This document shows positions 24,501-34,899 of a stretch of DNA of 64,000 nt, one piece after another. The notes beneath the pieces are model-generated. The model was not told the origin of the DNA and ran no database searches. It saw only the letters and a program-made list of their open reading frames with translations. The position numbers were made by a program, and so were the translations under genes. This stretch comes from Callorhinus ursinus (taxonomy: Eukaryota; Chordata; Mammalia; Carnivora; Otariidae). Position 1 is the first letter of the stretch, and every line of letters starts with the position of its first letter. The stretch covers positions 4,537,399-4,601,398 of the forward strand of contig NW_020313044.1 of assembly GCF_003265705.1 (NCBI RefSeq). Direction: 5' to 3'.

Positions 24501-27500
24501 CTGTCAGTCCCAGGGATCCAAGATTTCAGGAATGGACAATCTATCCTTCCCCACCTGGGGTGTGTAAAATCCTTGAAATCACAGCTCTTTTCTCATTCAC
24601 CCTGGGCAGGTGCACTTTAAGTGTAAGACCCTCCCCTCTCCCCACCTCCTAGCCATTTCTGTTTGAGGCACACACATGACCTGGTCACCTTGTGACCACC
24701 CTCAGAAAGCTAAGCAAGCAGTAATCCAAATAGCTTCTGCTTCACTAGAGCAGCGAAGGGTAACCTCTCCTGCCAGTAGTCAGGGGTCCTGCCGCTGGGA
24801 TAGTCACAGCAAATAAAAAAACAGGGACTGGACAAGGGTTGCAAAGTTTATAAAATCTTTGAACATGAGTGCTCTCAGCCTCTTCCTCCTACCTTGAAGT
24901 AAAGAAGAGTTAAGTCTAGAGCAGTAAAAGCTTAACACGCCCGTGGGTGGCTCCAGAGATGGCAAAAGATGGAAACGTAAGGGGGCAGCCCAGGGTAGGG
25001 ACAGAGCACAAACTGAGAAGGGGACACCCTGGGTTCCTGCTTTCTTGCCACTGCCCCGGCTGACCTGGGGCAAGTCACAAAACTTCTCTGGGGTTCACAT
25101 GGCTATCTACAGTGTGCAGGGGCTGAGTGCAGAATCTTCTCGAACCATACGAGTCTTTGATTTTAATTGTTTAGGTAAGTCCCGTGGACTGATCCATATA
25201 AAACCTCAGGACTAGGGAAGAGAATCTTCGAATCCAAATCCAAACATCTCACTTGACCAACAAGGCACAGGAGTGCAGAGAGAGGAGATGTCCAAGATCA
25301 CATGGTCACTGAGCAGCACGGCCAAGGCAGGGAGTGAGGGCTCCTATCTATGTCTTCCCTGCGTCCTCAGGGGAGTAAATGGTTCCTGCTATTACCAGTG
25401 CAGTGAGAAAACCGTTGGGAGGCAGGCATGGGTCCTGTTCCCCTTCCATGTGTTCTCCGCACCCTGGGCCTGCCCTGGACACGTGCCGCAGAGTGTCAGG
25501 CTCACCTCCGACAAACAGCTCAATCCCCCCTGCGGCTTTGATCTTTCCTTCAAAGGCGTCACACTCAGCCTGCAGGTCAGGTGCATTCCCATCCAGAATG
25601 TGGGTGTTTTCTGGGAGGATGTCAATGTGCTTGAAGAAGTTGTTCCACATGAAGGAGTGGTAACTCTCCGGGTGATCTTGAGGAAGGCCTGTGGGACCAT
25701 GGCAACACTCAGTCATACCCAGGCTGAGCCAGAGCCCTCCTCCCAAAGCAGATGCCAGGATGCAGGATGCCCTCAGACCTCCACAGACACTTTCAGGGGA
25801 ACGCCCATCAGGGGGCCTTGGGCACCAGGCCACGATCAGCCACGACTGGCTGGGGTGGTATCCCCGTGTCCACCCACCACCACCACCTGTGACGGCAGGA
25901 CTGGCCCAGAGTGACTGCACCCTGGGAGCCTGAGAAATCCCCTCATTCTCATCTCCTTTTCACAAGGGAGTAATTGTAGGCGGGAGGCCAGGGTCACTCT
26001 GGGCTTCTGGAGGAGGCCTACAACCTGGGGGTAGGGCTTGGCCCATCTGGGACAGGAAGCAAGCATACCCCTTGCCCGTGCCTCCCACCTCGCCATTCAT
26101 CCCCAGTTATAACCCCTCTGAGCCTGAACCCCAACTTGAACACGAGCTGGTCGGAGAGAATTCTCTCAGGGCTTCCCCAAAATGATTTTTAGCAAAGAAA
26201 AAAAAGTTTCAAGTGGATGTTTAATTAAACATGAAGAATGTTTAATGTCAGCCTTAAAAAGGAATGAAATTCTGACATACCACAACACGGACAAACCTTG
26301 AGGACATTTTGTTGAGTGAAATAAGCCAGTCACAGAAAGACAAATACTGAGTCCACTTAAATGAGGTATCTAGAGTAGTGAAATTCACAGAAGCAGTAAA
26401 ACGATGATTGCTAGGGGTTGGGAGAGTGGGCAATGGGTAGTTGGTGTTGAATGGGTAGAGAGTTTCAGTTTTGCGAGATGAAAAGAGTTCTGGAGACTGG
26501 TTACACAACACTGTGAATATACTTAACGCTGCTAAACTCTACCTATAAAAACGGCTGGATGGTAAATTTTATGTCTATTTTACCACAATTGAAAACAAGA
26601 ATGTTTAAAGTGTAGCCTTACAAAATGATGGCGGGGGTGACAGAAGACGAAGGTATAGCTTTTCAGCACTGGAAGGGACACCAGTCTCTGCTCCTCTCCC
26701 AGGGTGCCTGGCAGAAAGGCGAGCTGGAAGATGAATGCTGGAGAGACCAGACAGACACGGAGGCACGAGCCCATTGGCAATTACTGGTTACAGAAAGAAA
26801 CGGCGTGGAGTTGGGGAGGAGGCAGAGGAGAAGGAGATCCTCTAACATTTAAAATGGTTGCTCTGTACAAGAGGCTTCCATATCCGTTAGATCACTTAAT
26901 GCTTACAACCTGAGGTCAGCTTTCAGAGCACCATTTTACACCTGAGTGCACCAAGGCCTGGAAGAGAAAGGTTTCGCTAATGGAGCTTATCACCAAACAT
27001 CACTGGTTCCCGGAGACAATCTTATTCCCCTCCCGGGCTGCACCTGAACGGGGAGGAGCAGGACTCTCCTGGAATCAGGGAAGACCTGGAAAGAGACAGA
27101 CTCACCCACATACTCATCCATGTTGAAGGTCTTCACATATCTGAAGGACAGGTCTCCATTCTTATAGTACTCAATGAGCTTCTTGTAGCAGCCAATTGGG
27201 GTGCTCCCTGTGAGAGAGGCCACAGCCATGAACACCCTTCAGCTCCCAGCTCCTGAGGACACCCAGGGATGAGGGCTGCTCAACAGGGAGAACCAGTCAG
27301 ATCTGAAGCCCTCCCCCGGTGCCCCAGTCCTAACCGCCATCCTGTCCGCGCTTCCGAAGGCTACTCCCCCCCTCCCCACCAGAGTGTGAGCTCCAGGAGG
27401 CCAGGGCTGTGTCTGTCTCGTCCGCTGCCAAATCCCAGTGGTCGGCACACTGCTGACTGGCACAACCGGAATGAGTAACCCGAGTAAACATCGCACCTAA

Positions 27501-30284
27501 CGTCCTGACGTGTTCGGTGAGCAACTAGTATGTGGGAGGCAGTGGGCCACATGATGGGAACACCAAGGAGGCACAGACACACAGCCGCTCGGAACGAGCT
27601 CACTGGCTGGGGCTGGGGTAGGAAGCAGTAATGCCAGCTGTGACCAGCCCAAGTCTGTGGGCTCAGGAAGACTTCCCCGAGGAGCAGCAAACTCCTGCGA
27701 ATTGAGTCTCATTAAAAAGTCAAGGTTCTAGAGCACATGAAAAAGGCAAGAGGACCTCTGTAGATTAAAGAACTAAATATGCGTGAAGTCTGGATACTGG
27801 ATTATTGGGGGAAAAAACTATAAAAGATAAATGTGGACAATGAGGAAAAAACTGTTACTACTGTCTGCATAACAGACGATATTATGGAATGATTTTTTTA
27901 ATAGGTATGGTAACAGTGTTGTCGTTGGGTAAGAGAACATCTGTTCTGAGGGGACAGATGCCAAAAGATATAGAGGTCAATCGTCAGGAGGTTTGGGATG
28001 TACTTTCAAGTGGCTCATAAAAAAAAAAAAAAATGTGTGTGTGTGTTTGTGTGTAGACAGAGAACACGAGCCAGAAGAGACGAAGGGTAAATGTGGCAAA
28101 TATTAACAGTGGGCGAGCCTAGGAGAATGGTACTGTACTATTCTTTCAGCTTTTGTGAATATTTGAAATTTTTTAAAATAAGAGGATGGAAAGAAAAAAG
28201 CCCCACCCAAATCAGATCGCTCTTTTCACAACCTACTAATGCCTTCTTATTTCACTGAGTCATAACCAGTCCTAACAGAGGCCCCCCCATAACTCGGCCC
28301 CGGGTTCCCAGCCTCACCCGTATTCATCCCGCTCCTCACCTGCTCCTCCTTCAGGTACCCGCACAATTCTCACCTCTTCTGGCCTCTACTCAGATGTCGC
28401 CTTCTCAGAGGGACCTTCCCTGCCACCCTGTCCGACACCGCGGACCCCCTCCCCTGCCTAGACACTCCCTCTCCCCGCTTCCCTGCCTCATTTTTCTCCT
28501 TCACTCATCACCACCTAACATACTCTGTATTTTGTCAAGTAACCTGCTTATTGTCTGTCTCTCCTACTACCATTTAAACTTCAGGAGGCAGGAGTTTACG
28601 TCTTTTTTGTTTGTCGTCATATCCCCAGCACCTAGAAGAGTTCGGCATACGGTGGGCATTCACTAAATACCTGCTGAATCAAAGTTCCCTCCCGCCCCAT
28701 CCCCAGGCTGTCCCTGTGCCAGGACCTCAGCCGTGCCTGCGCCCCACAGCTTCCCTGGCCTTCCCCTGAGCTTCGTCATGTCATGTCCGCTTTCCAAACT
28801 TCGAGCTTTCCCCTCAATTCTGTGAGCTCCCCGTTATCTAGCCAATACATTCCTTTTCTGCGTAAGTGAGCCAGAGCTATTTCTTTGGTTTCCACCCAGA
28901 ACCCCCGACTGGCATTTCACCTAACAGAAGCCATGTTCCAAGGAACCCAAAAGGAAACGCTGTGCCGGTTCAGGTACAGCAGTCAGGAGGGGGCCAGGTC
29001 TTGGAGGGCCCTGAAGGCCACACTGAGGAGCTGGGACCTGATTGTGCAGGTGATGGGGAATCGGGGAGGGATCTCAGCAGGAGCAGAGACTCTAGTCCAG
29101 AGAGGCTCCACGGTTAGAAAACAGGACGTCAGTGCAGCCCCTCCAGGGCCCAAGACGTTAGCGGTTTCGCAGATACGTGCAGCTATGCTCCCACAAGTGT
29201 CTAGTGCAGAGGCCCACAAACTTCAGCCCACAGGCCAAATCTGGCCCGCTGCCTTTGTTTATATAGCTCATCAGTTAAGAATGGTTTTTACACTTTTTAT
29301 GTTTATAAATATCAAAAGAGTCTGACTCTGTGACATGTGAGAATCATATGAGTTCAGACCTGAGCGTCCATCAGGCTCTATCGGTAGATGGCCAGGCGCA
29401 TTCATTTATGTGTTGTCTGCAGTGGCCTTTGAGCTACAAGGACGGTTAAGTAGTTGCGACAGAGGCCATATGGCCAGGGAAGTGTAAAATATTAACCATG
29501 TGACCATTTACAGAAAAAGTTTGAAGGCCCCTGCTCTAGTGGATGGGACAGTGGGGCAAATCCACCCAAACTTGGAGAGAATCAGGACCATATGCCTTGA
29601 GGAGCTGGGGTCAAAACAGATACCCTCCCATAAAGGAACAAGCTGATTTTTCCAGAAGAAACTGAGGCTGTTTTTCAGGTAGGTCCTGCGTCTAATTAAA
29701 CCTTACAGAAAATGCCTTGAGTAGACTATCAATTCTGCCAAGGATGGTACTCAGGTAGTAGCACTCGAGATGCACAGAACTTAATTCATTACATAAAATG
29801 TATGCCTGAAGGCATTAGGACTTAATTCTGTTAAGGACTCCTAGATTCCGAGACAGCCTGTTGTGGACTGGGCTGATTTAGAATGGAGCTGAAAAATCAA
29901 GTTCTTCCTGCCTAACCAAGATCCCTTCTACTCCAGAACTCTTCGGGAGCAGGCAGCACCTAAACCAAACCATAGAGGAAGCTGGGTCCTCTTGTTTTTG
30001 CGTTTCCAGGAAGCAGGGCTGTTCACTCATAGCACCAGCACCCTAGAGCCCTCCTTGTAAGTCTCCTGGCTCAGTGAGCCCACGTACCTGGCCCCTTAAA
30101 AACCCTAATGCTCACTCACTCCCCCACAATCCATGGCACCCTCTCCATCCCCCAACGCACCAGTGGGAAGTCCCAGGGTGAAGTATTTGTCTGGCCCCGG
30201 GTTAAACTGGATGATGCGATTCCTGATGTACTTGGCTGCCCACTCGCTGGCCTGAGAATAATGGTCCAGGATGATGAGCTTCAT
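21429..30284 (-). CDS. GNPDA1: GNPDA1, glucosamine-6-phosphate deaminase 1, complete
   Basis: Six coding exons on the minus strand are, in transcript order, 30284-30161, 27207-27106, 25688-25506, 24472-24288, 22609-22435 and 21529-21429. They total 870 nt, or 289 codons plus a TAG stop, exactly the human length, and all have GT-AG introns. The enzyme converts glucosamine 6-phosphate to fructose 6-phosphate and ammonia in the cytosol, linking hexosamine catabolism to glycolysis. The family is the NagB/isomerase fold. Catalytic residues known from NagB are all present: Asp72 (27116-27118), Asp141 (24459-24461), His143 (24453-24455) and Glu148 (24438-24440). The start is the first ATG after a short 5' UTR, giving [20 protein letters not shown]1 is preferred over its paralogue GNPDA2 because of the C-terminal tail ([19 protein letters not shown]) and because it lies next to RNF14. 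No frameshift or lost residue is seen. Confidence 0.97.
21855..22056 (-). repeat. Can-SINE in GNPDA1 intron
   Basis: Reverse full-length copy with a (TTTA)n-rich tail side. The target duplication is CAGCATGTCCTT (21843) against CAGTGTGTCCTT (22058), two mismatches. Confidence 0.9.
22435..22609 (-). CDS. GNPDA1: GNPDA1 coding exon 5
   Basis: This 175 nt exon lies between acceptor ccccag and donor GTGAGG. It encodes [16 protein letters not shown] through [10 protein letters not shown] (residues 199-256), with the conserved GAHKA and [11 protein letters not shown] segments near the allosteric and dimer surface. Confidence 0.95.
22790..22915 (-). repeat. MIR fragment in GNPDA1 intron
   Basis: The text 'accatccccatgttctgtgatgaggaaatg...agtagcttgccccagggcat' is the reverse-strand MIR core. 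Confidence 0.55.
24288..24472 (-). CDS. GNPDA1: GNPDA1 coding exon 4 (active-site exon)
   Basis: This 185 nt exon lies between acceptor cgggcag and donor GTAAGG. It encodes [16 protein letters not shown] through [11 protein letters not shown] (residues 137-198). It carries Asp141, His143 and Glu148 of the catalytic site, all conserved. Confidence 0.96.
25020..25340. repeat. Two MIR-like fragments in GNPDA1 intron
   Basis: A forward piece (cctggggcaagtcacaaaac at about 25065) and a reverse piece (gatgtccaagatcacatggt at about 25287) resemble the MIR core. Both are short. Confidence 0.4.
25506..25688 (-). CDS. GNPDA1: GNPDA1 coding exon 3
   Basis: This 183 nt exon lies between acceptor cccacag and donor GTGAGC. 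It encodes [19 protein letters not shown] through GGIELFVG (residues 76-136). The antisense strand here also carries long open frames, which are shadows of this exon and its flanks. Confidence 0.95.
26235..26630 (+). repeat. Old L1 3'-end fragment in GNPDA1 intron
   Basis: 'ccttaaaaaggaatgaaattctgacataccac...gtgaaataagccagtcacagaaagac' followed by the 'gattgctaggggttgggag' 3' UTR motif is forward L1. Confidence 0.75.
26865..26970 (-). repeat. MIR fragment in GNPDA1 intron
   Basis: The text 'atccgttagatcacttaatgcttacaacctgaggtcagc...accattttacacctgagtgc' is a reverse MIR core. Confidence 0.5.
27106..27207 (-). CDS. GNPDA1: GNPDA1 coding exon 2
   Basis: This 102 nt exon lies between acceptor ctcacag and donor GTGAGT. 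It encodes [20 protein letters not shown] through NMDEYV (residues 42-75). GSTP belongs to the phosphate-binding loop. Asp72, the proton-relay residue, is at 27116-27118. Confidence 0.95.
27375..27720. repeat. Back-to-back L2 3'-end fragments
   Basis: Forward L2 end at about 27380-27480 (gtgagctccaggaggccagg ... gaatgagtaa), then a reverse one at about 27505-27720 (gtgagcaactagtatgtggg ... ttgagtctcatt). Both are diverged. Confidence 0.5.
28320..28682 (+). repeat. L2 3' end in GNPDA1 intron
   Basis: Clear forward L2 end: 'cctctactcagatgtcgccttctcagaggg', 'tattgtctgtctctcctact', then 'atatccccagcacctagaagagttcggcat' and 'gctgaatcaa'. Confidence 0.8.
29207..29533. mobile_element. Non-autonomous hAT (Charlie-type) DNA transposon
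   Basis: A 327 bp element with matching ends CAGAGGCCCACAAACTT and AGTTTGAAGGCCCCTG. It is flanked by 8 bp duplications GTCTAGTG (29199-29206) and CTCTAGTG (29534-29541), as expected for hAT transposition. The interior matches a common mammalian hAT MITE (ggccaaatctggcccgctgc ... ttgcgacagaggccatatgg). It lies in GNPDA1 intron 1 of the coding region and has no coding capacity. Confidence 0.85.
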
Positions 30285-30290
30285 CTTGTC
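30161..30290 (-). CDS. GNPDA1: GNPDA1 first coding exon (with 6 nt of 5' UTR)
   Basis: On the minus strand the acceptor ctacag precedes 30290. Six UTR bases are followed by ATG at 30284-30282. The exon encodes residues 1-41 ([11 protein letters not shown] through FTLGLPT) plus one base of Gly42. The donor GTGCGT starts at 30160. No competing in-frame upstream ATG lies in the short UTR part. Confidence 0.95.
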
Positions 30291-30494
30291 CTGTAGGGGG
30301 CAGGTGACAAAAGGAATCAGTGGTAAGGGACAGGGAGAAAGGGATGCAGGTGGCTGGGGAGAGGGGAGAAGCCCTTCCCAGCCAGCAACAACCTCTCTCC
30401 AGGGTGTCTGAGCAAGGAAGAGGAAGACCCCAACTTTCGGTTCACAGAGGAATTAACAGGCTGGGCCAAGTGCCTCCACCACCCACCAGGAGGC

Positions 30495-30690
30495 GCTGCT
30501 GTGAGACAGACCGGGGTTCTAATCTCAATTCCTCCATTTACCAACCTCAGGACCTTGGTCAAAGGACTCAAGTTCTCCCAGCCTGTTTCTTCTTACGTGA
30601 AAATGGGGACAATAGTACCTACCCGACAAATTTCACGATGGTGAATATTAAATGAGGGCATGTAAACCACACACTATTCAATGTTGGCTG
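30495..30690 (+). repeat. MIR fragment
   Basis: 'gacagaccggggttctaatctcaattcc' through 'gtgaaaatggggacaatagtacctacc' is a forward MIR. It lies within 350 bp of the GNPDA1 first coding exon. Confidence 0.7.
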
Positions 30691-30929
30691 TTATCCTGTA
30701 GCTCGACCCAGCCCCCTTTCCCCACTTCTCTACCCCCACGCGCTGGATAGTCTGTACCCACGGCCTCTTCCTCAATAGAGGGGTCATGGGACCATATGGG
30801 CCACTATAGCAGGTGAGAGCCGTGGAGTTTGCCTGGAGACGTGTGTTCTCCTGTAGAGGGGTGCTCCCGCCGGCCTTGCTTTGTGGACCCTCAGTTTCCC
30901 CCCAAAGCACAGGAGTCAATGTAATCGCC

Positions 30930-31420
30930 CCGCACTGCGATCACTCAGGGTGGGAGGCGGGGATGGCGGTCCCGGGCAGCCGAAGGATACAGGAGTGTTT
31001 GCCCGACGCCGATCGCGATCCCAACGCCCCTCCGGCCCTGCACCGGAAAGGGGGGGGGGGCCCAGCAGTTCGCTGGGCTCCCGGCTCCTGGGGAACCGGA
31101 GGCTGGAGCAGCGCCTGGACCCCCGCCCACGCCCACCCGCGAGGAGGGTCCCCGCCAGCCCCGCTCCCCACTTACTCGGACACCTCCCGCGGCGGCTGCA
31201 GCAACTGCGCCGGCGGCCCCGCCCCGCGCGGGTCACGTGGCCCCGGGTCACGCGGAGCGGCTCTCAGCCGGAGGGGCCGACTCTGCTGCGCCCACTGCGG
31301 GGCCCTGGCCGCCCGCGGGCTCTGCATTGCCTGGGGCCAGCCCCCCTGTCCGCTCGGCTCCGGGCGCAGCTGTGGGAGGCGAGGCTTGGAGGCCGGTTTT
31401 GTGCGGCCTGGAGACTTGGG
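30930..31420. promoter_or_regulatory. CpG island and GNPDA1 promoter
   Basis: This block is dense in CG dinucleotides in an otherwise CpG-poor window. It contains GC boxes (ccgccccg near 31216), a CACGTG E-box at 31234-31239 within GTCACGTGG, and a second half-site TCACGCGG at about 31249. No TATA box is seen. It surrounds the inferred first exon of GNPDA1. E-boxes of this form are bound by USF and MiT/TFE factors, but binding here is inference. Confidence 0.75.
31176..31265 (-). other. GNPDA1: GNPDA1 non-coding first exon (5' UTR), right limit approximate
   Basis: A consensus donor GTAAGT occurs on the minus strand at 31175-31170 inside GC-rich sequence. It lies 0.9 kb upstream of the first coding exon, whose acceptor leaves only 6 nt of UTR, so a spliced leader exon is expected. 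The transcription start is not visible, and the upper boundary is a guess near the E-box/GC-box cluster. Confidence 0.55.
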
Positions 31421-31559
31421 GGTTCCAGGTGGCCCCGAGGAATGCAGTGCCCAGGCCCGGGGGGGCTGGGGCCAGGTTTTTAGTGGTGGGGGGAGGAAGC
31501 GCAAAATCACTTCCTTAGAGCCTCAGGGATTGGGCCTGGCTCTGCCTTCCGTTTAACTT

Positions 31560-32250
31560 TTTTAGGTGCCATTTTTTTTTTTTTACCTGAATATTACAAA
31601 TTTTTTGCTTTAAATATAATTAGATTTTTCTTTCTTTTTAAAATCTTAATCTTCACAGCAGTCTATACTAGAGAAAGAGGGAGGTCCCTGGTCCCCCCAG
31701 CTCCCCACCCCAAGATAACATTGCTGAGAGTTTAGGCTACATTTCCAAAATCTTTTTCCTTGAATATATTTTACATTTTACAGAAATGGAAACACACCAC
31801 ACATGATGTCCACCGGGAGCTAGGTGGCCATATTCCGCAGGTCCCATGATTGGGCTCACCCCTCCCCTGGGGCCCAGCTGCAGCTCCAGCCCAGCTTGAA
31901 AGGTGGTGTTGGTCTGGAGAGGCCCTGATGAGATGAGGCTATGGAGCTAATACCTCTACAGTTCTAAGGATTTGTTCTTTGGCCTCAGTGTTGGTTTAGT
32001 TGTTAAAACAACAACAAAAAACACACACACAGAAAGACCATGCAGTCAGAAACCTCATCTCAGCTTGAGCACTGTAGATGTTTCACAACCCCAGTCTCTA
32101 CAAACACATCAGATAACGGGGCCTGGTCTCCACCAGCTGCATTCCCATCGTTCCAGGAAGAGTGACTTCATGTGACTTTAATTGGGCCTGTCGCCCCCAC
32201 CCCTACCCCCATTACCCTTTCTGTAGGGAACCAGTTCCAGGTCTCTCTTG
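31560..32250. other. Upstream flank of GNPDA1, nothing definite
   Basis: Falls out of the CpG island into A/T-rich single-copy sequence. No exon, SINE or L1 is recognised. Confidence 0.4.
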
Positions 32251-32470
32251 AGCCTGGCAGCTCTGGAATCAGAGAGCTAGGGGACAAATCAGGAAGATCT
32301 GGTTTAGTCAATCCCTGGTTCTTGAGTGAGTGACTCAAGCAAATGACTCAACTTCTCCAGCTCTGAATTTTCTCTTCTAAAACATGGGAACCGAATGGGG
32401 ATACGTAATCCTGACCTCAGGTATCTGTTGTGAGTACTGGATGAAACAGTAGCATAGCCTGGCATTCATG
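32250..32470 (+). repeat. MIR fragment
   Basis: 'gcagctctggaatcagagagctagggg' through 'gtgagtgactcaagcaaatg' and 'ctgttgtgagtactggatg' is a forward MIR. Confidence 0.65.
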
Positions 32471-33620
32471 GCCAGCCATGATTACCCCTCATGTCCTCCC
32501 AGCCTCCCTGCAGCCTACTCTCTACCCTGCAATGCTCTCTACCCTAACCTCCTGCCCCCTCATGTTCCTCCCAGTTCATGTCTGTGTTTGAACTTACCCA
32601 TACCCGTCCTTCCGTTCTCGTTTTAGAACCAAAATGGGCTAATTCAGAGAGTTGTGGATTCATCCTTACAGTGGAACCCTCTGCAGCTGTCCTGTGGATG
32701 GATGTTTTTGTACTCTTTCATTGCCCTTGCTTTGCGTGAAGACATTGCCCCAAGCCTCTGAAAATCCTGCTTGGGGCTTGGGGTTCATGTGGGTTTTGTG
32801 AAGCTGGTCCTACCCTCTGGCCTAATCAATTAGAGAGCTCCATGGCCCTGGCCATGACTGATTCACGACTAGGCAGACACGGAAGATACTAACCCAACAG
32901 CCACTCACAGCCTTCCTTCTCCTTTGCTGCTTCCCACTGTAGCCTCTGGAAAGTTAGCTACTCTCCCAGCTTCTCAGCCAGGATGTGGCCAGGTAACCTA
33001 GTTTGGGCCAGTGAAGTAAAAAGATGGCTCTGGGAAGATACTCTGCTTTCTGAGAAAAGTGACATGCTTGCAAAACAAACTGTTCCTTCCCTTTTCTTCC
33101 TGCCTTGATGGCAGATGTGACGCCTGGAGCTGGGAAAGCTGTTTTATGACCATGAGGCAACAAGCATAGGATAGAATGAAGGATAGAAAGAACATAAGTC
33201 CTTAATATTTGAACAGTGCTGGGACTCCTGCTTCTGGACTTCTTCTAAGTAAATAGTAAATATCCTATGGTTTAAATGTTAAGCCACTGTTAGTAGAGTT
33301 TTCTGTGACTAAGGTTGAAAATGTGACTCATTGTTATGGTGGATGACTCAGGTCTTCCTCGGGGTTTATGCTGGTATTTTGAGGAGATACATTGTGGGGA
33401 GCTGTAAAATCCAGAAAAGTTTATAGAGCTGCCAGTGAGAAAAGCAGAACCAAGGGAAAAGTGATACAGAATCCTGATGACATCATTTGATCCACTTAGA
33501 TCTAGCCATCTCTGAAACCAAATATACCCCATGAAGTTCAATAGTTGGGTGAATGAATGAGTGAAAACATAAATAATTTTTTTTTTTTTTTACCCTGAGT
33601 CTAGTTAGAGGAAATTCTGG
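32471..33620. other. Intergenic sequence, nothing definite
   Basis: No gene, Can-SINE or L1 is recognised. The poly-T run at about 33576-33590 marks the end of some old insertion. Confidence 0.4.
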
Positions 33621-33690
33621 AAGGATGCTTAGTTATCTATTGCAGCATAATAGATGATCCCAAAACTCAATGGCTAAAAACAGTAAGTCT
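33621..33690 (+). repeat. Fragment of an old interspersed repeat, family not named
   Basis: 'tagttatctattgcagcataatagatgatcccaaaactcaatggctaaaaaca' is a common mammalian repeat start. Pieces probably from the same family recur at about 34740-34880 and 48295-48515. I cannot name the family with confidence. Confidence 0.4.
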
Positions 33691-33699
33691 AATAAGAGC

Positions 33700-34110
33700 C
33701 AAAGAGAAATGTGCTGTGAAGCCATGAAAAGACATGGAAGGAAACTCAAGGGTGTGTCACCGAGAGAAGCTGATCTGAATAGACTATGTCTGCTGTAAGA
33801 GTCCAACGATATAACATTCTGGAAAAGGCAAAACTAGAGAGATAGTAGAAAGATCAGTAGTTGCCAGCAGTTGGGAGGAGGAAGGGATGAATAAGTGGAG
33901 CACAGAGAATTTTTAGGGCAGTGAAACCGTTCTGTATGATGCTGTCAGGGTGGATACGTGTCGCTCTACACGTGTCTAAACCCAGGGAATGTATGAGAAT
34001 GAACCCTGATGAAAACGGTGGGCTTTGGCTGATTACGGCGTGTCAGTGTAAGTTCATCATACAAATAACAAGTTTTTGTTATATATAACAACACATGTGC
34101 CCCCCTCTGA
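33700..34110 (+). repeat. Old L1 3'-end fragment
   Basis: 'tagagagatagtagaaagatcagtagttgcc...gaataagtggagcacagagaatttttagggcagtg' matches a forward L1M-type 3' UTR. Confidence 0.65.
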
Positions 34111-34234
34111 TGGGAGATGGTGATAATGCTGGGGGCTGTGCATCTGTGGGCACAGGAGGCATATGGGCTTCTCTGTACCTTCCTCTCAATTTTGCTGTGA
34201 ACCTAAAAGTGCTTGCTCTAAAAAAAAATCCTTT

Positions 34235-34407
34235 AGGACACCTGGGTAGCTCAGTTGGTTAAGCGTCTGCCTTCGGCTCAGGTCATGATCCCAGGGTCCT
34301 GGGATTGAGTCCTGCTCCGCAGGGAGTCTGCTTCTCCCTCTGCCCTTCCTCCCACTCGTTCTCTCAATCTCTCTCTCTCCGTCTCAAATAAATAAAATCT
34401 TTTTTTT
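34235..34407 (+). repeat. Can-SINE, forward member of an inverted pair
   Basis: Slightly shortened forward copy. Its tail CTCAAATAAATAAAATCTT became the target of the reverse copy that follows directly. The outer flanks AAAAAATCCTTTA and AAAAAACCTTTA suggest its own target duplication. Confidence 0.9.
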
Positions 34408-34592
34408 AAGATTTTATTTATTTGAGACGGAGAGAGAGAGAGAGAGAGAGCACATGAGAGGGGGGAGGGTCAGAGGGAGAAGCAGACTCCCCGCTGATCA
34501 GGGAGCCCGATGTGGGACTCGATCCAGGGACTCCAGGATCATGACCTGAGCCGAAGGCAGTCGCCCAACCAACTGAGCCACCCAGGCACCCC
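34402..34592 (-). repeat. Can-SINE, reverse member inserted in the tail of the previous one
   Basis: Reverse full-length copy. Target duplication CTCAAATAAATAAAATCTT (34383-34401) and CTCAAATGAATAAAATCTT (34592-34610) shows it landed in the A-rich tail of the forward SINE, making a tail-to-tail palindrome. Confidence 0.92.
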
Positions 34593-34739
34593 TCAAATGA
34601 ATAAAATCTTAAAAAAATAAAAATTAAAAAAACCTTTAAAAACATTTATTTTTTATGATCTCTCATGATTTCTATATGCTAGATATTCAGACAGGGTACG
34701 GTGGGGATGATGAATGGAGCCTTAAATGTAAGAAGGCTG

Positions 34740-34890
34740 GAGCTGGAATCATGAGGCTCGTTTACTCACATGTCTGGTGGTTGATGCTGGCTGTTGGCTG
34801 AAACACTTGCCTAAGGGCTTCTCCTTGTGGCCTGGGCTTCCTCACAACATGGTGGCTGGGTTCCAGTGGCAGGCATATTGGACAGACGTG
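34740..34890 (+). repeat. Fragment of unnamed old interspersed repeat
   Basis: 'cacatgtctggtggttgatgctggctgttgg...ccttgtggcctgggcttcctcacaacatggtggctgg' is the interior of the repeat whose start is seen at 33621. Confidence 0.4.
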
Positions 34891-34899
34891 GGTACCCTA

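Noticed and set aside
25273..25914. 213-codon plus-strand frame opposite a GNPDA1 exon
   Set aside because: It is the antisense shadow of GNPDA1 coding exon 3 and its flanks. The real coding strand has splice sites and family identity.
30813..31556. Long overlapping open frames on both strands near 31 kb (up to 247 codons)
   Set aside because: They lie in the CpG island, where stop codons are rare. The translations are low-complexity Pro/Gly/Arg/Ala strings with no family similarity, and the region is explained by the GNPDA1 promoter.
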